Source: Cupriavidus pauculus
Lineage (GTDB): Bacteria > Pseudomonadota > Gammaproteobacteria > Burkholderiales > Burkholderiaceae
Direction of reading: 5' to 3'
DNA: 64,000 bases
Assembly (NCBI RefSeq): GCF_002858765.1
Contig: NZ_PJRP01000006.1
Location: forward strand, 176,603 to 240,602
Shown here: positions 52,367-60,872 of the stretch, one piece after another
Layout: each line of letters opens with the position of its first letter
How positions within the stretch are numbered: the first letter of the stretch is position 1
The notes under the pieces: generated by a model
What the model saw: only the letters and a program-made list of their open reading frames with translations
Databases searched by the model: none
What the model was told of the DNA's origin: nothing
Position numbers and translations under genes: made by a program

Positions 52367-53569
52367 TTACCAGTTCGTTTCGCGCTCCGGGGTGGCCGAG
52401 ATACGGTGCAGCGTCAGGTCGGCACCATTGAATTCCTCTTCCGGGTCCAGGCGGATGCCCACCAGCTTCTTCAGCGTGCCATAGACCACCGTGCCGCCGA
52501 CCAGCGCGACCACGATACCCATCAGCGTACCGGCCACCTGCGCCACCAGCGACACGCCGCCCATCCCGCCCAGCAGACGGCTGCCGAAAATGCCGGCGGC
52601 AATGCCGCCCCAGGCGCCGCAAAGGCCGTGCAGCGGCCAGACGCCAAGCACATCGTCGATATGCCATTTGTTCTGGGCCAGCGTAAACAGATGGACGAAC
52701 AGCACGCCGGCTACGGCACCGGTCACCAGCGCGCCCAGCGGATGCATGATGTCGGACCCGGCGCAGACCGCCACCAGCCCGGCCAAGGGTCCGTTGTACG
52801 AGAAACCCGGGTCGTTGCGACCTGCCGCCCATGCCGCCAGGGTGCCGCCGACCATTGCCATCAGCGAGTTGATGGCCACCAGGCCGCTGATCTTGTCGAT
52901 GGTCTGCGCGCTCATGACGTTGAAGCCGAACCAGCCCACCGCCAGCACCCAGGCACCCAGGGCCAGGAAGGGGATGTTTGACGGCGGATGCGCGCTGATG
53001 CGGCCATCCTTCTGGTAGCGGCCACGGCGCGCGCCCAGCAGCAGCACGGCGGGCAGGGCGATCCAGCCGCCCACGGCATGCACCACCACCGAACCCGCAA
53101 AATCGTGGAAGGGCGCGCCCGTTACCGACGCCAGCCAGTCCTGCACCCCCAGCCGGTTATTCCAGACGATGCCCTCGAAAAACGGGTAGACAAAGCCCAC
53201 CAGGACAAAGGTGGCCACCAGTTGCGGATTGAACCGCGAGCGCTCTGCAATGCCGCCCGAGATAATCGCCGGGATGGCTGCGGCAAAAGTGGCCAGGAAG
53301 AAGAACTTGACCAGTTCGTGGCCATTCTTTTCGGCCAGCGTCTCGGCGCCTGCAAAAAACTGCACCCCATAGGCGATCGTGTAACCGAGGAAGAAGTAGG
53401 CGAGTGTCGATACCGCGAAATCGACCAGAATCTTTACCAGTGCGTTGACCTGGTTCTTCTTGCGAACCGTGCCGAGTTCCAGGAATGCGAACCCGGCGTG
53501 CATTGCCAGCACCATGATCGCGCCCAGCAGGATGAACAAGGCATCCGTGCCTGTCTTCAGGTTGTCCAT
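52367..53569 (-). CDS. amtB: Ammonium transporter AmtB
   Basis: Ammonium channel of 400 aa with 11 membrane helices; no N-terminal signal is seen, so it starts with MDNLKTG directly at the membrane. The conserved pore aspartate and first pore histidine are in FHDFAGSVVVHAVGGW (~155-170) and the second histidine in VWPLHGLCGAWGG (~310-322). ATG 53569 has GAGG eight bases upstream. Preceded by a candidate sigma-54 promoter (53603-53618) and an NtrC-like dyad, implying induction under nitrogen limitation. No glnK is adjacent, unlike the usual glnK-amtB operon. Confidence 0.94.
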   Translation of the reverse strand: MDNLKTGTDALFILLGAIMVLAMHAGFAFLELGTVRKKNQVNALVKILVDFAVSTLAYFFLGYTIAYGVQFFAGAETLAEKNGHELVKFFFLATFAAAIPAIISGGIAERSRFNPQLVATFVLVGFVYPFFEGIVWNNRLGVQDWLASVTGAPFHDFAGSVVVHAVGGWIALPAVLLLGARRGRYQKDGRISAHPPSNIPFLALGAWVLAVGWFGFNVMSAQTIDKISGLVAINSLMAMVGGTLAAWAAGRNDPGFSYNGPLAGLVAVCAGSDIMHPLGALVTGAVAGVLFVHLFTLAQNKWHIDDVLGVWPLHGLCGAWGGIAAGIFGSRLLGGMGGVSLVAQVAGTLMGIVVALVGGTVVYGTLKKLVGIRLDPEEEFNGADLTLHRISATPERETNW

Positions 53570-53602
53570 CGTTACCTCATGCTCAAAATGGGAGCACGGA
53601 TA

Positions 53603-53618
53603 AGCAATTAGCGTTCCA
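53603..53618 (-). promoter_or_regulatory. Candidate sigma-54 (-24/-12) promoter of amtB
   Basis: On the minus strand the sequence is TGGAACGCTAATTGCT, compared with the consensus TGGCACG-N4-TTGCW: one mismatch in the -24 box and the required 10 bp between GG and GC. It lies 34 bp upstream of the amtB ATG, a typical distance. Confidence 0.7.
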
Positions 53619-53783
53619 GTTTTGGGCGCAAAACGGGGAATATGGCGCCAAATCAGGGCGCGCCGCACGCCAATGGCGATTGAGGCACCCGGCAGAACGG
53701 CAATAAATTGGCGGGATGGGGCGGTTGTGGGGCATGCATGCGCCAAAACGACGCATGACGCAGGCGGAAATTGAACGCTAATG

Positions 53784-53804
53784 GTGCATCAGGTCTTGAT
53801 GCAC
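53784..53804. promoter_or_regulatory. NtrC-like enhancer dyad upstream of amtB
   Basis: GTGCATCA and TGATGCAC are exact reverse complements separated by GGTCT. The arms resemble NtrC boxes (TGCACC/GGTGCA). It lies about 165 bp upstream of the sigma-54 promoter, the expected distance for an enhancer acting by looping. Confidence 0.55.
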
Positions 53805-54071
53805 TGAAATCGCGCAAAGGTATCGACGGCGGCACCCCGGAAAACCGCGGCGGAAATTGCGCATTCCAGAGGATTTGCGGCAACTTTCTGCCGGTTTCAT
53901 AAAGTGCGCCGTCCGATACGTCCTGCTCCCGAAATGTGATGTGCCGATTCGCAAAACAGAGGGGTAAAAACCCCGCTAAGTCTTGCCAGAGAACGATTTC
54001 CGGCGGTTTCCGTTGCATCGGTGCCACTAGGGATTGCTCAAGCCACAAAGGGGAGATTAGACTGCGCCGAT

Positions 54072-54099
54072 CGGACTTTTCCCACTTGGCAAAAGTCCG
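54072..54099. promoter_or_regulatory. 9-bp perfect dyad upstream of hupB
   Basis: CGGACTTTT (54072-54080) and AAAAGTCCG (54091-54099) pair around CCCACTTGGC, ending 30 bp before the hupB start. It may be an RNA hairpin in the 5' leader or an operator; no T-run follows, so it is not a plain terminator. Confidence 0.5.
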
Positions 54100-54129
54100 G
54101 TGACGACGACCAAACAAGGGAAATCAGCC

Positions 54130-54411
54130 ATGAATAAAGGTGAACTGGTATCGGCCATCGCCGCGGAAGCAGAACTCAGCAACGCCGCCGCCGAGCGCGC
54201 GCTGAACGCTGCGCTGGACAGTATCAAGAAGGCAGTTGCAAAGGGTGACTCGGTCACGCTGGTGGGGTTTGGCAGCTTCAGCTCGGGCAAGCGTGCTGCC
54301 CGTACCGGTCGCAACCCGCGTACCGGCGAAACGATCAAGATCCCGGCCGCGAAGACGGTGAAGTTCTCCGCCGGCCAGGGTTTCAAGGACGCCGTGAACA
54401 AGAAGAAGTAA
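54130..54411 (+). CDS. hupB: DNA-binding protein HU
   Basis: 93-aa nucleoid protein, the normal HU size, starting [19 protein letters not shown]. The helical dimerisation body is followed by the DNA-binding beta arms with [22 protein letters not shown]; the intercalating proline is in the R-N-P tip. The ATG at 54130 gives the canonical N-terminus. It bends and compacts DNA; the 5' dyad may control its level. Terminated at 54441-54470. Confidence 0.95.
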   Translation: MNKGELVSAIAAEAELSNAAAERALNAALDSIKKAVAKGDSVTLVGFGSFSSGKRAARTGRNPRTGETIKIPAAKTVKFSAGQGFKDAVNKKK

Positions 54412-54440
54412 GCGCATCGCGTCCAGCGGTACAGCAGTAC

Positions 54441-54470
54441 AGAAAGCGGCCTGCGGGGCCGCTTTTCTAT
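54441..54470 (+). terminator. Terminator after hupB
   Basis: AAAGCGGCC (54443-54451) and GGCCGCTTT (54457-54465) form a 9-bp stem with a five-base loop, followed by a T-rich tail. Confidence 0.88.
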
Positions 54471-54596
54471 TTGTCCTGCGGGGTATTCAGACTGTCTGGC
54501 GGCTCCGTTACGGAAATCACGCCAACCGATATGCCATGACACGGCGCACCGGGTTACACTGCCCGCGCCTCAGGCTCGATTTCTGGATTTTCTGCG

Positions 54597-55085
54597 ATGA
54601 ATGATTTGTCCCACCAGCTGTCCATGACCGTGCTGATGACGCCGGACATGGCAAATTTCTCCGGCAACGTACACGGCGGCACCATCCTCAAGTATCTGGA
54701 TATGGTGGCCTACGCCTGTGCAAGCCGCTATGCCGGGCGGTATGTCGTGACGCTGTCGGTTGACCAGGTGGTATTCCGCCAGCCGATCCACGTCGGCGAA
54801 CTGGTGACGTTCCTGGCAGCGGTGAACTTCACGGGCCGCAGTTCGATGGAGATCGGCATCAAGGTGGTGACCGAGAACATCCGCAGCAAGGTGGTTCGCC
54901 ACACCAACAGCTGCTATTTCACGATGGTGGCCGTGGATGACAACGGCACGCCGGCCGAAGTGCCGCCGCTGCAGCCGCGTGACGAGGTGGAGCGCCAGCG
55001 CTTCGAGGCCGCCAAGCAACGCCGCGCGCTGCGCCAGGAAATGGAGCGCCGCCATGACGAGATCAAGGGGGCGACCACCGAATGA
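54597..55085 (+). CDS. Acyl-CoA thioesterase, YciA-like hotdog fold
   Basis: 162 aa hydrolase of acyl-CoA to free acid and CoA. The hotdog motif [23 protein letters not shown] (in parts, ~21-43) has the histidine-glycine turn and helix, followed by [18 protein letters not shown]. The tail is charged ([22 protein letters not shown]), as in BACH/YciA relatives. Its stop overlaps the creA start (ATGA). Confidence 0.9.
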   Translation: MNDLSHQLSMTVLMTPDMANFSGNVHGGTILKYLDMVAYACASRYAGRYVVTLSVDQVVFRQPIHVGELVTFLAAVNFTGRSSMEIGIKVVTENIRSKVVRHTNSCYFTMVAVDDNGTPAEVPPLQPRDEVERQRFEAAKQRRALRQEMERRHDEIKGATTE

Positions 55086-55570
55086 CACCCAGGCTGTTGC
55101 GCGTTGTCGTGGCCGGCGGGCTGGCAGGTGGCCTGGCCATGGTGCTGGCGGCCGCCCATGCCGAGGAAATCGGCAGCGTTTCCACCAATTTCCGGGTGAC
55201 AGGATCGGACAAGGTCGTGATCGAGGCCTACGACGATCCGCAGGTGGATGGCGTGACGTGCTACGTGTCGCGCGCCCGCACCGGCGGCATCAAGGGCACG
55301 TTCGGCATGGCCGAGGACCCGCCCGAGGCGTCGATTGCCTGCCGCCAGGTGGGGACGATCGCATTCAAGGGGCCGCTCAAGGCGCAGGAGGACGTGTTCT
55401 CCGAGCGCATGTCGATCCTGTTCAAGACGCTGCACGTAGTGCGCGCGGTGGATCGCAAGCGCAATACGCTGGTCTACCTGACCTACTCGGACCGCATCGT
55501 CAGCGGCAGCCCGCAGAACGCGGTGACGGCCGTCCCGGTGCCTGCCGGGACGCCGATTCCGGTGAAGTGA
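55082..55570 (+). CDS. creA: CreA family protein
   Basis: 162 aa with a signal peptide ending HAEE (~27). The domain with [26 protein letters not shown] (segments) and [23 protein letters not shown] matches the CreA family, conserved exported proteins of unknown function found across proteobacteria. It overlaps the thioesterase gene, so they are co-expressed, but there is no evidence of a shared task. The C-terminal ~30 residues are variable. Confidence 0.88.
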   Translation: MTPRLLRVVVAGGLAGGLAMVLAAAHAEEIGSVSTNFRVTGSDKVVIEAYDDPQVDGVTCYVSRARTGGIKGTFGMAEDPPEASIACRQVGTIAFKGPLKAQEDVFSERMSILFKTLHVVRAVDRKRNTLVYLTYSDRIVSGSPQNAVTAVPVPAGTPIPVK

Positions 55571-55609
55571 CGGCCGCACGGCGTCGCAGGCCTTGCGACG
55601 CCGGCGTGC

Positions 55610-57379
55610 CTATTCGTCGAACAGCTTGCGCAGGTTCGACTTCAGAATCTTGCCGTTCGGGTTGCGGGGCAGCATGTCGTCGCGGACGATGATCCGCACC
55701 GGCACCTTGAACGCGGCCAGCTGCTGGCGCACGAAATCCTGCAGATCGGCCTCGGTGGCCCGGGCGCCCGGCTTCAGGCTGACCACGGCGCCCGGTTCCT
55801 CGCCCAGCGTGCGATGCGCGATGCCGACCACGGCCGCGTCCATGACAGCCGGATGCGCATACAGCGCGCTTTCCACCTCGATGCAGTAGATGTTCTCGCC
55901 GCCGCGAATCAGCATGTCCTTCATGCGATCGACGATGTAGAGGAAGCCCTCGTCGTCCAGCCGCGCCACGTCGCCCGTGTGCAGCCATCCGTCGACAAAG
56001 GTCTTCGCCGTGGCCTCCGGCTTGTTCCAGTAGCCGTGGACGACGTTGGCGCCGCGCACCATCAGCTCGCCGATCTCGCCGACCGGCAGGGCGTTGCCGA
56101 AGCCATCGTCGATCTTCATCTCGCCAATGGGCAGCGCGGGGCCGCTCGCGTCTGGCCGGTGGATGTATTCATCGGCGCTGTGGCTGGTGAAGGTGGCGGA
56201 CGTTTCCGTCATGCCCCAGCCGATGCCGGGCGCGGCGTTCGGAAAGGCCTGCTTGATCCGGCGGACCAGCTCGGGCGACGCCGGGGCGCCGCCGTAGTGG
56301 ACGTTTTCCAGCGACGACAGGTCGAAATCGTCGCGCCTGGGGTGTTCGATGATCTGCCAGGCGATGGTGGGCACACCGCCGGCCGACGTGCAGCGCTCGC
56401 GTTCGATCAGTTCCATCGCGCGCAGCGTGTCCCAGCGATACATCAGCACGATCTTGCCGCCGCTGGCCAGCGCGCCGTTCAGCACCGACATGCAGCCCGT
56501 GACGTGGAAGAACGGCACGGCCAGCAGCGCAGCCTTCTGGGGCGCATCGGGATTTGGTTCCGGCACCGGCTCGCCACGCCGCAGCAGGTTGCGCAGCGGG
56601 CTGAACTGGGCGCAGACGGCCACCGAGCACGCATTGCGATGGGTGCCGACGGCGCCCTTGGGTTTGCCCGTGGTGCCCGACGTATAGAAGATCGTGGCGT
56701 CGTCTTCGGGGTCGAGCGGCACCAGCGGTAGCGATTGCGACGGCAGCGACGGCCATGCGTCGGACTCTCCGATCACCGAGGCCAGCGGCACGATGCGCGG
56801 GTCGTCGAACGTGGCGTCAGCCGGCGCGCGGGACACGTAGATGCGTTCCAGCGCGGGGCAGTTGGGCAGGTGCTCCAGGATGCGGTCGAGCCGCTCGTGG
56901 TCGACGATGGCGATGCGGCTGCCCGAATCCGACAGCCCGTATTCGAGTTCCGGGCCCGTCCACCACGCGTTGAGCGGCGTGACGATGGCGCCGGTCAGCA
57001 ACCCGGCATAGAGCGCCACGGGCCATTCGGGCAGGTTGCGCATGGCCACGGCCACGCGGTCGCCCTTGCGCACGCCGTCGCGCACCAGCTTGTGGGCAAG
57101 CGCGGTGGCGGCCAGTGCAAATGCGCGATAGCTGACGCGCTCGTCCTCGTAGACCACGAAAGTCTTCTCGCCCCAGGCGGCGGCGACCAGGAACAGGTCG
57201 CGCAGCGTGGGTGGCGCGTTCTTCCAGACCGTGGTGGGAATGCCCCGGATCACACGCGTCTCGGTTTCAAACGGCGCGCCGGATGCGGTCAGCCGGGCGT
57301 GCGCCTCGGCAATCGACATGACCGGCCACTGCGGGCCGGCCGGCGAGGGTTGCTGCGGATGTTGCGGATGTTGCGACAT
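55610..57379 (-). CDS. AMP-forming acyl-CoA synthetase (fatty-acid/aryl-CoA ligase-like)
   Basis: 589 aa from ATG 57379, which has GGGAGG seven bases before it. ANL superfamily motifs: FYTSGTTGKPKGAVGTHRN (A3, ~220-238), WGMTETSA (A5), the hinge-region GDVARLDDEGFLYIVDRMKDMLIRGG (A7-A8, in parts) and the catalytic lysine in PRNPNGKIL (A10). It activates a carboxylic acid through an acyl-AMP. Chain length or type is not determined by sequence. The SDR gene lies upstream on the same strand (24 bp gap), suggesting a joint oxidation/catabolism pathway. Confidence 0.9.
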   Translation of the reverse strand: MSQHPQHPQQPSPAGPQWPVMSIAEAHARLTASGAPFETETRVIRGIPTTVWKNAPPTLRDLFLVAAAWGEKTFVVYEDERVSYRAFALAATALAHKLVRDGVRKGDRVAVAMRNLPEWPVALYAGLLTGAIVTPLNAWWTGPELEYGLSDSGSRIAIVDHERLDRILEHLPNCPALERIYVSRAPADATFDDPRIVPLASVIGESDAWPSLPSQSLPLVPLDPEDDATIFYTSGTTGKPKGAVGTHRNACSVAVCAQFSPLRNLLRRGEPVPEPNPDAPQKAALLAVPFFHVTGCMSVLNGALASGGKIVLMYRWDTLRAMELIERERCTSAGGVPTIAWQIIEHPRRDDFDLSSLENVHYGGAPASPELVRRIKQAFPNAAPGIGWGMTETSATFTSHSADEYIHRPDASGPALPIGEMKIDDGFGNALPVGEIGELMVRGANVVHGYWNKPEATAKTFVDGWLHTGDVARLDDEGFLYIVDRMKDMLIRGGENIYCIEVESALYAHPAVMDAAVVGIAHRTLGEEPGAVVSLKPGARATEADLQDFVRQQLAAFKVPVRIIVRDDMLPRNPNGKILKSNLRKLFDE

Positions 57380-57403
57380 GCGTTGCCTCCCGCGCAAGAC
57401 AGA

Positions 57404-58168
57404 TCAGATCGTGACGCCCCCATCTACCACCATGGCCTGGCCCGTCATGAACGTGCTGGCCGCCGACGCCAGGAAGCATGCCGCGCCGGCGATTTCCACC
57501 GGTTCGCCGATGCGGCGCAGCGGCGCGTTTTCGGTGGACTGCTTGTAGCGCACGGGATCCTCCCACAGCGCCTTGGCGAAGTCGGTCTTGATCAGGCCCG
57601 GCGCGATGCAGTTGACGCGTACGTTATGCGGCCCGAACTCCACGGCCAGGTTGCGTGCCAGCTGGAAGTCGGCCGCCTTCGACACGTTGTAGACGCCGAT
57701 GGTAGGCGATCCGCGCAGACCGCCGATGGACGACACGATGATGATCGAGCCTTCCTTTCGTTCGATCATCTGCGGCGCCACCATCTGGATCAGCCAGTGG
57801 TTCGAGATCACGTTGTTGTCCAGCACCTTGCGGAACTGGTCGTCCGACACGCCGCTCATCGGCCCGTAGTAGGGGTTCGACGCGGCGTTGCACACCAGGA
57901 TGTCGACCTTGCCGAAGGCGCGGTTGGTCTCGTCGACCAGGTGTTGCAGGGCTTCCTTGGACGAGATGTTGGCGGCCACGGCCAGCGCGGTGCCGGCGCC
58001 GTGTTGCGCATTGATGGCATCGGCCACTTCCTGGCAGGCCTCGGTCTTGCGCGACGAGATGACGACCTTGGCGCCCTGGATGGCCATTTGCTCGGCAATG
58101 GCCCGGCCGATACCGCGCGAGGACCCGGTGATGATGGCAACCTTGCCCGACAGATCGAACAATGACAT
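57404..58168 (-). CDS. SDR family oxidoreductase
   Basis: 254 aa from ATG 58168 with AGGAG-like sequence upstream. Classical SDR: TGSSRGIGRAIAEQ cofactor loop (~15-28), NNAG-type CNAASNP, catalytic Ser in SSIGGLRG, and YNVSK with Tyr/Lys (~155-160). The C-terminal GQAMVVDGG is typical. It is likely co-transcribed with the acyl-CoA synthetase downstream and may oxidise a hydroxyacyl or alcohol intermediate. The substrate is unknown. Confidence 0.9.
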   Translation of the reverse strand: MSLFDLSGKVAIITGSSRGIGRAIAEQMAIQGAKVVISSRKTEACQEVADAINAQHGAGTALAVAANISSKEALQHLVDETNRAFGKVDILVCNAASNPYYGPMSGVSDDQFRKVLDNNVISNHWLIQMVAPQMIERKEGSIIIVSSIGGLRGSPTIGVYNVSKAADFQLARNLAVEFGPHNVRVNCIAPGLIKTDFAKALWEDPVRYKQSTENAPLRRIGEPVEIAGAACFLASAASTFMTGQAMVVDGGVTI

Positions 58169-58382
58169 GGTGTCTCCTGATATGGATGAGCAGCGGTCGT
58201 GGCCGCCGCCTGAATCGTGAATTGGCCGGGACATTATGGGCAGGCGTCCTCCCCCAGTCCACAGCCCGACCAGGGCGGCAGGGCCGTTATCAGCAAACTT
58301 TCTGCGGGCAATTCACGCGATGCATGAACCGTGCCGCAGCGCGGAATGTCTGGCGTGCCGGGCTGGTCATGCTGCGCACGCG

Positions 58383-59279
58383 CTAGGGTGCCGCCAGCAC
58401 GGCCGGCAGCCGTGCCGCCAGCGCCGCGCGCAGGTCGTCGTCGATACGGATGCCAAAGCGGTCGGACAGGGCGTCGATGATGTCGCCGGCCGATGCCAGT
58501 TCGGTCTTGCGCACGGTGCCATCCGGCATGCGCTCGGTCAGGCTGCCGTTGCCAAGCGATAGCCGCGCGCCGCTGGCGTCAGTGCGGGCGGCGATCAGCA
58601 TCTGCGTGAAGTGGCTGTCGGGGTGCGTCGACACATACCAGTTGCGCGCCACGTAGTCGATCTGCGGCTGCGGCGTCAGATCGAAGCGGTACAGCACGCG
58701 CCAGGCCTCTGCATCGTCAGCATTCCCGTCGGGATTGCGCACGGCCAGGTCGTAGGAATGAAAGCCCGTGCCGGCCGCGTCGGCGGGCGTGGGCAGCAGG
58801 CGGTACGGCGATGCGGCATCGGCCGGCAGCGAGAGTGGCAGCGCGCAGTCTGGCGTGGGGCCGCCAAAGCCGACGTCCGCCACATGGCTTTCGTGCGCCA
58901 CTTCCACGCGCAGCAGCATGTGCGACAGCCTCGTGGGACGCTCGTCGGGCACGTTCCAGCGCACGCGGGCGGCCAGCGGCGTTACCGCGAATCCCAGCGC
59001 CTTGAGGCCCGCGCAGAACAGTGTGTTCAACTCGAAACAGTAGCCGCCGCGCCCTTGGGCGACGAGCTTGTCGCATACCGCAGGCAGGTCGATCGGCACG
59101 CGCCAGCCTACCAGTGGTGTCAGGTTCTCGAACGGGATATGCCGCAGGTGGGCGGCGATCAGGACGTTCAGCGTGTCGAGTGTGGGCGGCGGGACGGCGC
59201 TGCTGCCGATGCCGATCCGTTCCAGCCAGGCATCGCGCTGGTCGATGGTGAGCGCGGGAATCTCGTCTACGGGGCGCAT
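58383..59279 (-). CDS. nat: Arylamine N-acetyltransferase
   Basis: 298 aa cysteine-dependent acetyltransferase. Catalytic triad Cys81 (GRGGYCFELN), His120 (RLSHMLL) and Asp135 (VADVGFGG), all at the family spacing. PFENLTP near residue 50 is also diagnostic. ATG 59279 is favoured; a longer version upstream is not supported. It transfers acetyl groups from acetyl-CoA to arylamines or hydrazines. Isolated; the 214-bp gap to the SDR (58169-58382) has no visible gene. Confidence 0.93.
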   Translation of the reverse strand: MRPVDEIPALTIDQRDAWLERIGIGSSAVPPPTLDTLNVLIAAHLRHIPFENLTPLVGWRVPIDLPAVCDKLVAQGRGGYCFELNTLFCAGLKALGFAVTPLAARVRWNVPDERPTRLSHMLLRVEVAHESHVADVGFGGPTPDCALPLSLPADAASPYRLLPTPADAAGTGFHSYDLAVRNPDGNADDAEAWRVLYRFDLTPQPQIDYVARNWYVSTHPDSHFTQMLIAARTDASGARLSLGNGSLTERMPDGTVRKTELASAGDIIDALSDRFGIRIDDDLRAALAARLPAVLAAP

Positions 59280-59502
59280 ATCGTGGGGGAACTGGAGAAT
59301 TAGTAGGGCGGCTCGAACGGCGGGTAGACCCTCTTCCGAAGCACGCGGCGCGTCACTAATATAAATCCACATCAAGACCCGACCCGCGGCATGGTCTGAC
59401 GGGTGCGTGCGCCGACGGTGCCGGCACGCCAACAGGGTGGGGCCCAGAGCGGCCAGAATTGCCAGAGCGCCTGAAAACAAGCCAGAAAAGAGGAGACGCC
59501 CC

Positions 59503-60000
59503 GTGAAAACCCTGATCGATCATCTGTCCAGCTATGCAGCCTACCACCGAGACAGCCGCAACGTCGCCACGCATTTCGTCGGCATTCCGATGATCGTGCT
59601 GGCGGTGACCGCGCTGCTGGGACGACCTGCCATGCCGCTTGGAGACGGCGCGCTGCTCCTGACGCCGGCCATCGTCGTCTACGTGCTGGCGTGCCTGTTC
59701 TACCTGCGCCTGTCGTTCGGTTTCGGCGTGGCCATGGCCGCGATCCTGGCGGCTTTCGTGTGGGCAGGTGCATGGATTGCCGCGCTATCCACCACGGCGT
59801 GGCTGGCGTCGGGCATCGGGCTGTTCGTGGCGGGATGGGTCATCCAGTTCGTCGGTCACTACTTCGAGGGACGCAAGCCGGCCTTCGTCGACGACCTCGT
59901 CGGCCTGTTGGTGGGGCCGCTGTTCCTGGTGGCGGAGACCGCTTTCGCGCTGGGTTTGGCGCGCGAAACGCGCGATGCGATGGCTGCGCACGCGCACTGA
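59503..60000 (+). CDS. DUF962 (YGL010w/Mpo1-like) membrane protein
   Basis: 165 aa from a GTG start at 59503 preceded by AGGAG (spacing 7). After the conserved YHRDSRNVATHFVGIPM there are four hydrophobic segments, with GHYFEGRKPAFVDDL between the third and fourth. The histidines of H-x-x-x-x-H type match the Mpo1 dioxygenase family, which in yeast oxidises 2-hydroxy fatty acids with iron. Bacterial function is unproven. Monocistronic. Confidence 0.85.
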   Translation: MKTLIDHLSSYAAYHRDSRNVATHFVGIPMIVLAVTALLGRPAMPLGDGALLLTPAIVVYVLACLFYLRLSFGFGVAMAAILAAFVWAGAWIAALSTTAWLASGIGLFVAGWVIQFVGHYFEGRKPAFVDDLVGLLVGPLFLVAETAFALGLARETRDAMAAHAH

Positions 60001-60145
60001 TTCGCGGAACCTTTTGCACGTTCGCGGCGTCTGTCACGTGCGAAAGTGGGGGGACGTAGCGCTCCGCAGCGTGTTTGCTGACGCAAACCAGCGACAAAAC
60101 CCGGGGTTTTCACTTGGTTTGACCTGTCGCATGTGAGAAAACCCC

Positions 60146-60172
60146 TTTACTTCTGGCTGTTTCCGCTATGAT
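60146..60172 (+). promoter_or_regulatory. Possible sigma-70 promoter of the H1-like/HU-like gene
   Basis: TTTACT (60146-60151) and TATGAT (60167-60172) resemble -35 and -10 hexamers, with a 15-bp spacer; shifting the first to CTTTAC gives 16. It would leave a leader of about 95 nt before the ATG at 60275. Confidence 0.4.
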
Positions 60173-60274
60173 TCAGTGCGTGCCGGCCAGCACGATTTGC
60201 ATGCGATGCCAAGCGCTACGCTGCGATGGATAGCAAAGGGCCGGGACATCAATCTTCAACTCTCGTATATCGAT

Positions 60275-60736
60275 ATGGCGACCAAAGCGAAACCGACCGC
60301 GAAGACTGCAACCAAGCCTGCTGCCAAGAAGGCTGCAGCAACCAAGGCACCCGTGAAGGCTGCCGCAAAGAAGGCCGCCGCTCCGGCCAAGAAGGCTGCT
60401 CCCGCTGCTGCGCCGGCCGTGAAGCCGCTGAAGGACACCTTCAACAAGTCGAGCCTGGTCGCTCACCTGGTAGCGCAAACCCAGCTCGAAGCCAAGGCCG
60501 TGAAGTCGGTGCTGGCCCACCTCGAAAACACCATCGTTAGCGCGCTGAACAAGAAGGGCGCTGGCGAATTCACGCTGCCGGGCCTGCTGAAGGTGACCGC
60601 CCAGCAAGTGCCGGCCAAGAAGAAGCGTTTCGGCAAGGACCCGTTCACGGGTGAAGAGCGTTGGTTCCCGGCCAAGCCGGCCAGCGTCAAGGTCAAGGTC
60701 CGTCCGCTGAAGAAGCTGAAGGACGCTGCGGCCTGA
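60275..60736 (+). CDS. Histone H1-like tail fused to HU/IHF-like DNA-binding domain
   Basis: 153 aa from ATG 60275. The first ~50 residues are almost entirely Lys/Ala/Pro/Thr with repeated AAKKA/PAKKA units, as in histone H1 C-termini and betaproteobacterial H1-like proteins. Residues ~52-150 form an HU-related domain (FNKSSLVAHLVAQTQLEAKAVKSVLAHL then GEFTLPGLLKVTAQQ-type arm) with a basic KKKRFGKDPFTGEERWFPAKPAS segment. It probably condenses DNA. A terminator follows. Subfamily known in Burkholderiaceae; precise role unknown. Confidence 0.87.
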   Translation: MATKAKPTAKTATKPAAKKAAATKAPVKAAAKKAAAPAKKAAPAAAPAVKPLKDTFNKSSLVAHLVAQTQLEAKAVKSVLAHLENTIVSALNKKGAGEFTLPGLLKVTAQQVPAKKKRFGKDPFTGEERWFPAKPASVKVKVRPLKKLKDAAA

Positions 60737-60810
60737 TAGCCGAACGACTTTGGTAGTCTGGTAGTCGCCAGCCCGATGCCTGCCCCGTGCAGGCGCCGGA
60801 CGGCTTAAGA

Positions 60811-60842
60811 CCCCGTGCCTCGCAAGAGCACGGGGTTTTTTG
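60811..60842 (+). terminator. Terminator after the H1-like/HU-like gene
   Basis: CCCCGTGC (60811-60818) pairs with GCACGGGG (60828-60835), followed by TTTTTT. It may also terminate the leftward oxygenase gene. Confidence 0.9.
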
Positions 60843-60872
60843 GTTTCTGGGCGCCACGCTGGCGCCCGGGCG

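Larger units (their letters stand above)
53570..54129. other. Regulatory gap between amtB and hupB
   Basis: 560 bp without a gene. It holds, from left to right, a sigma-54-type promoter for amtB, an NtrC-like dyad at 53784-53804 and, next to hupB, the dyad at 54072-54099. The stretch 53810-54060 shows no further clear element. A short palindrome GCATGCATGC is at 53733-53742. Confidence 0.6.
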
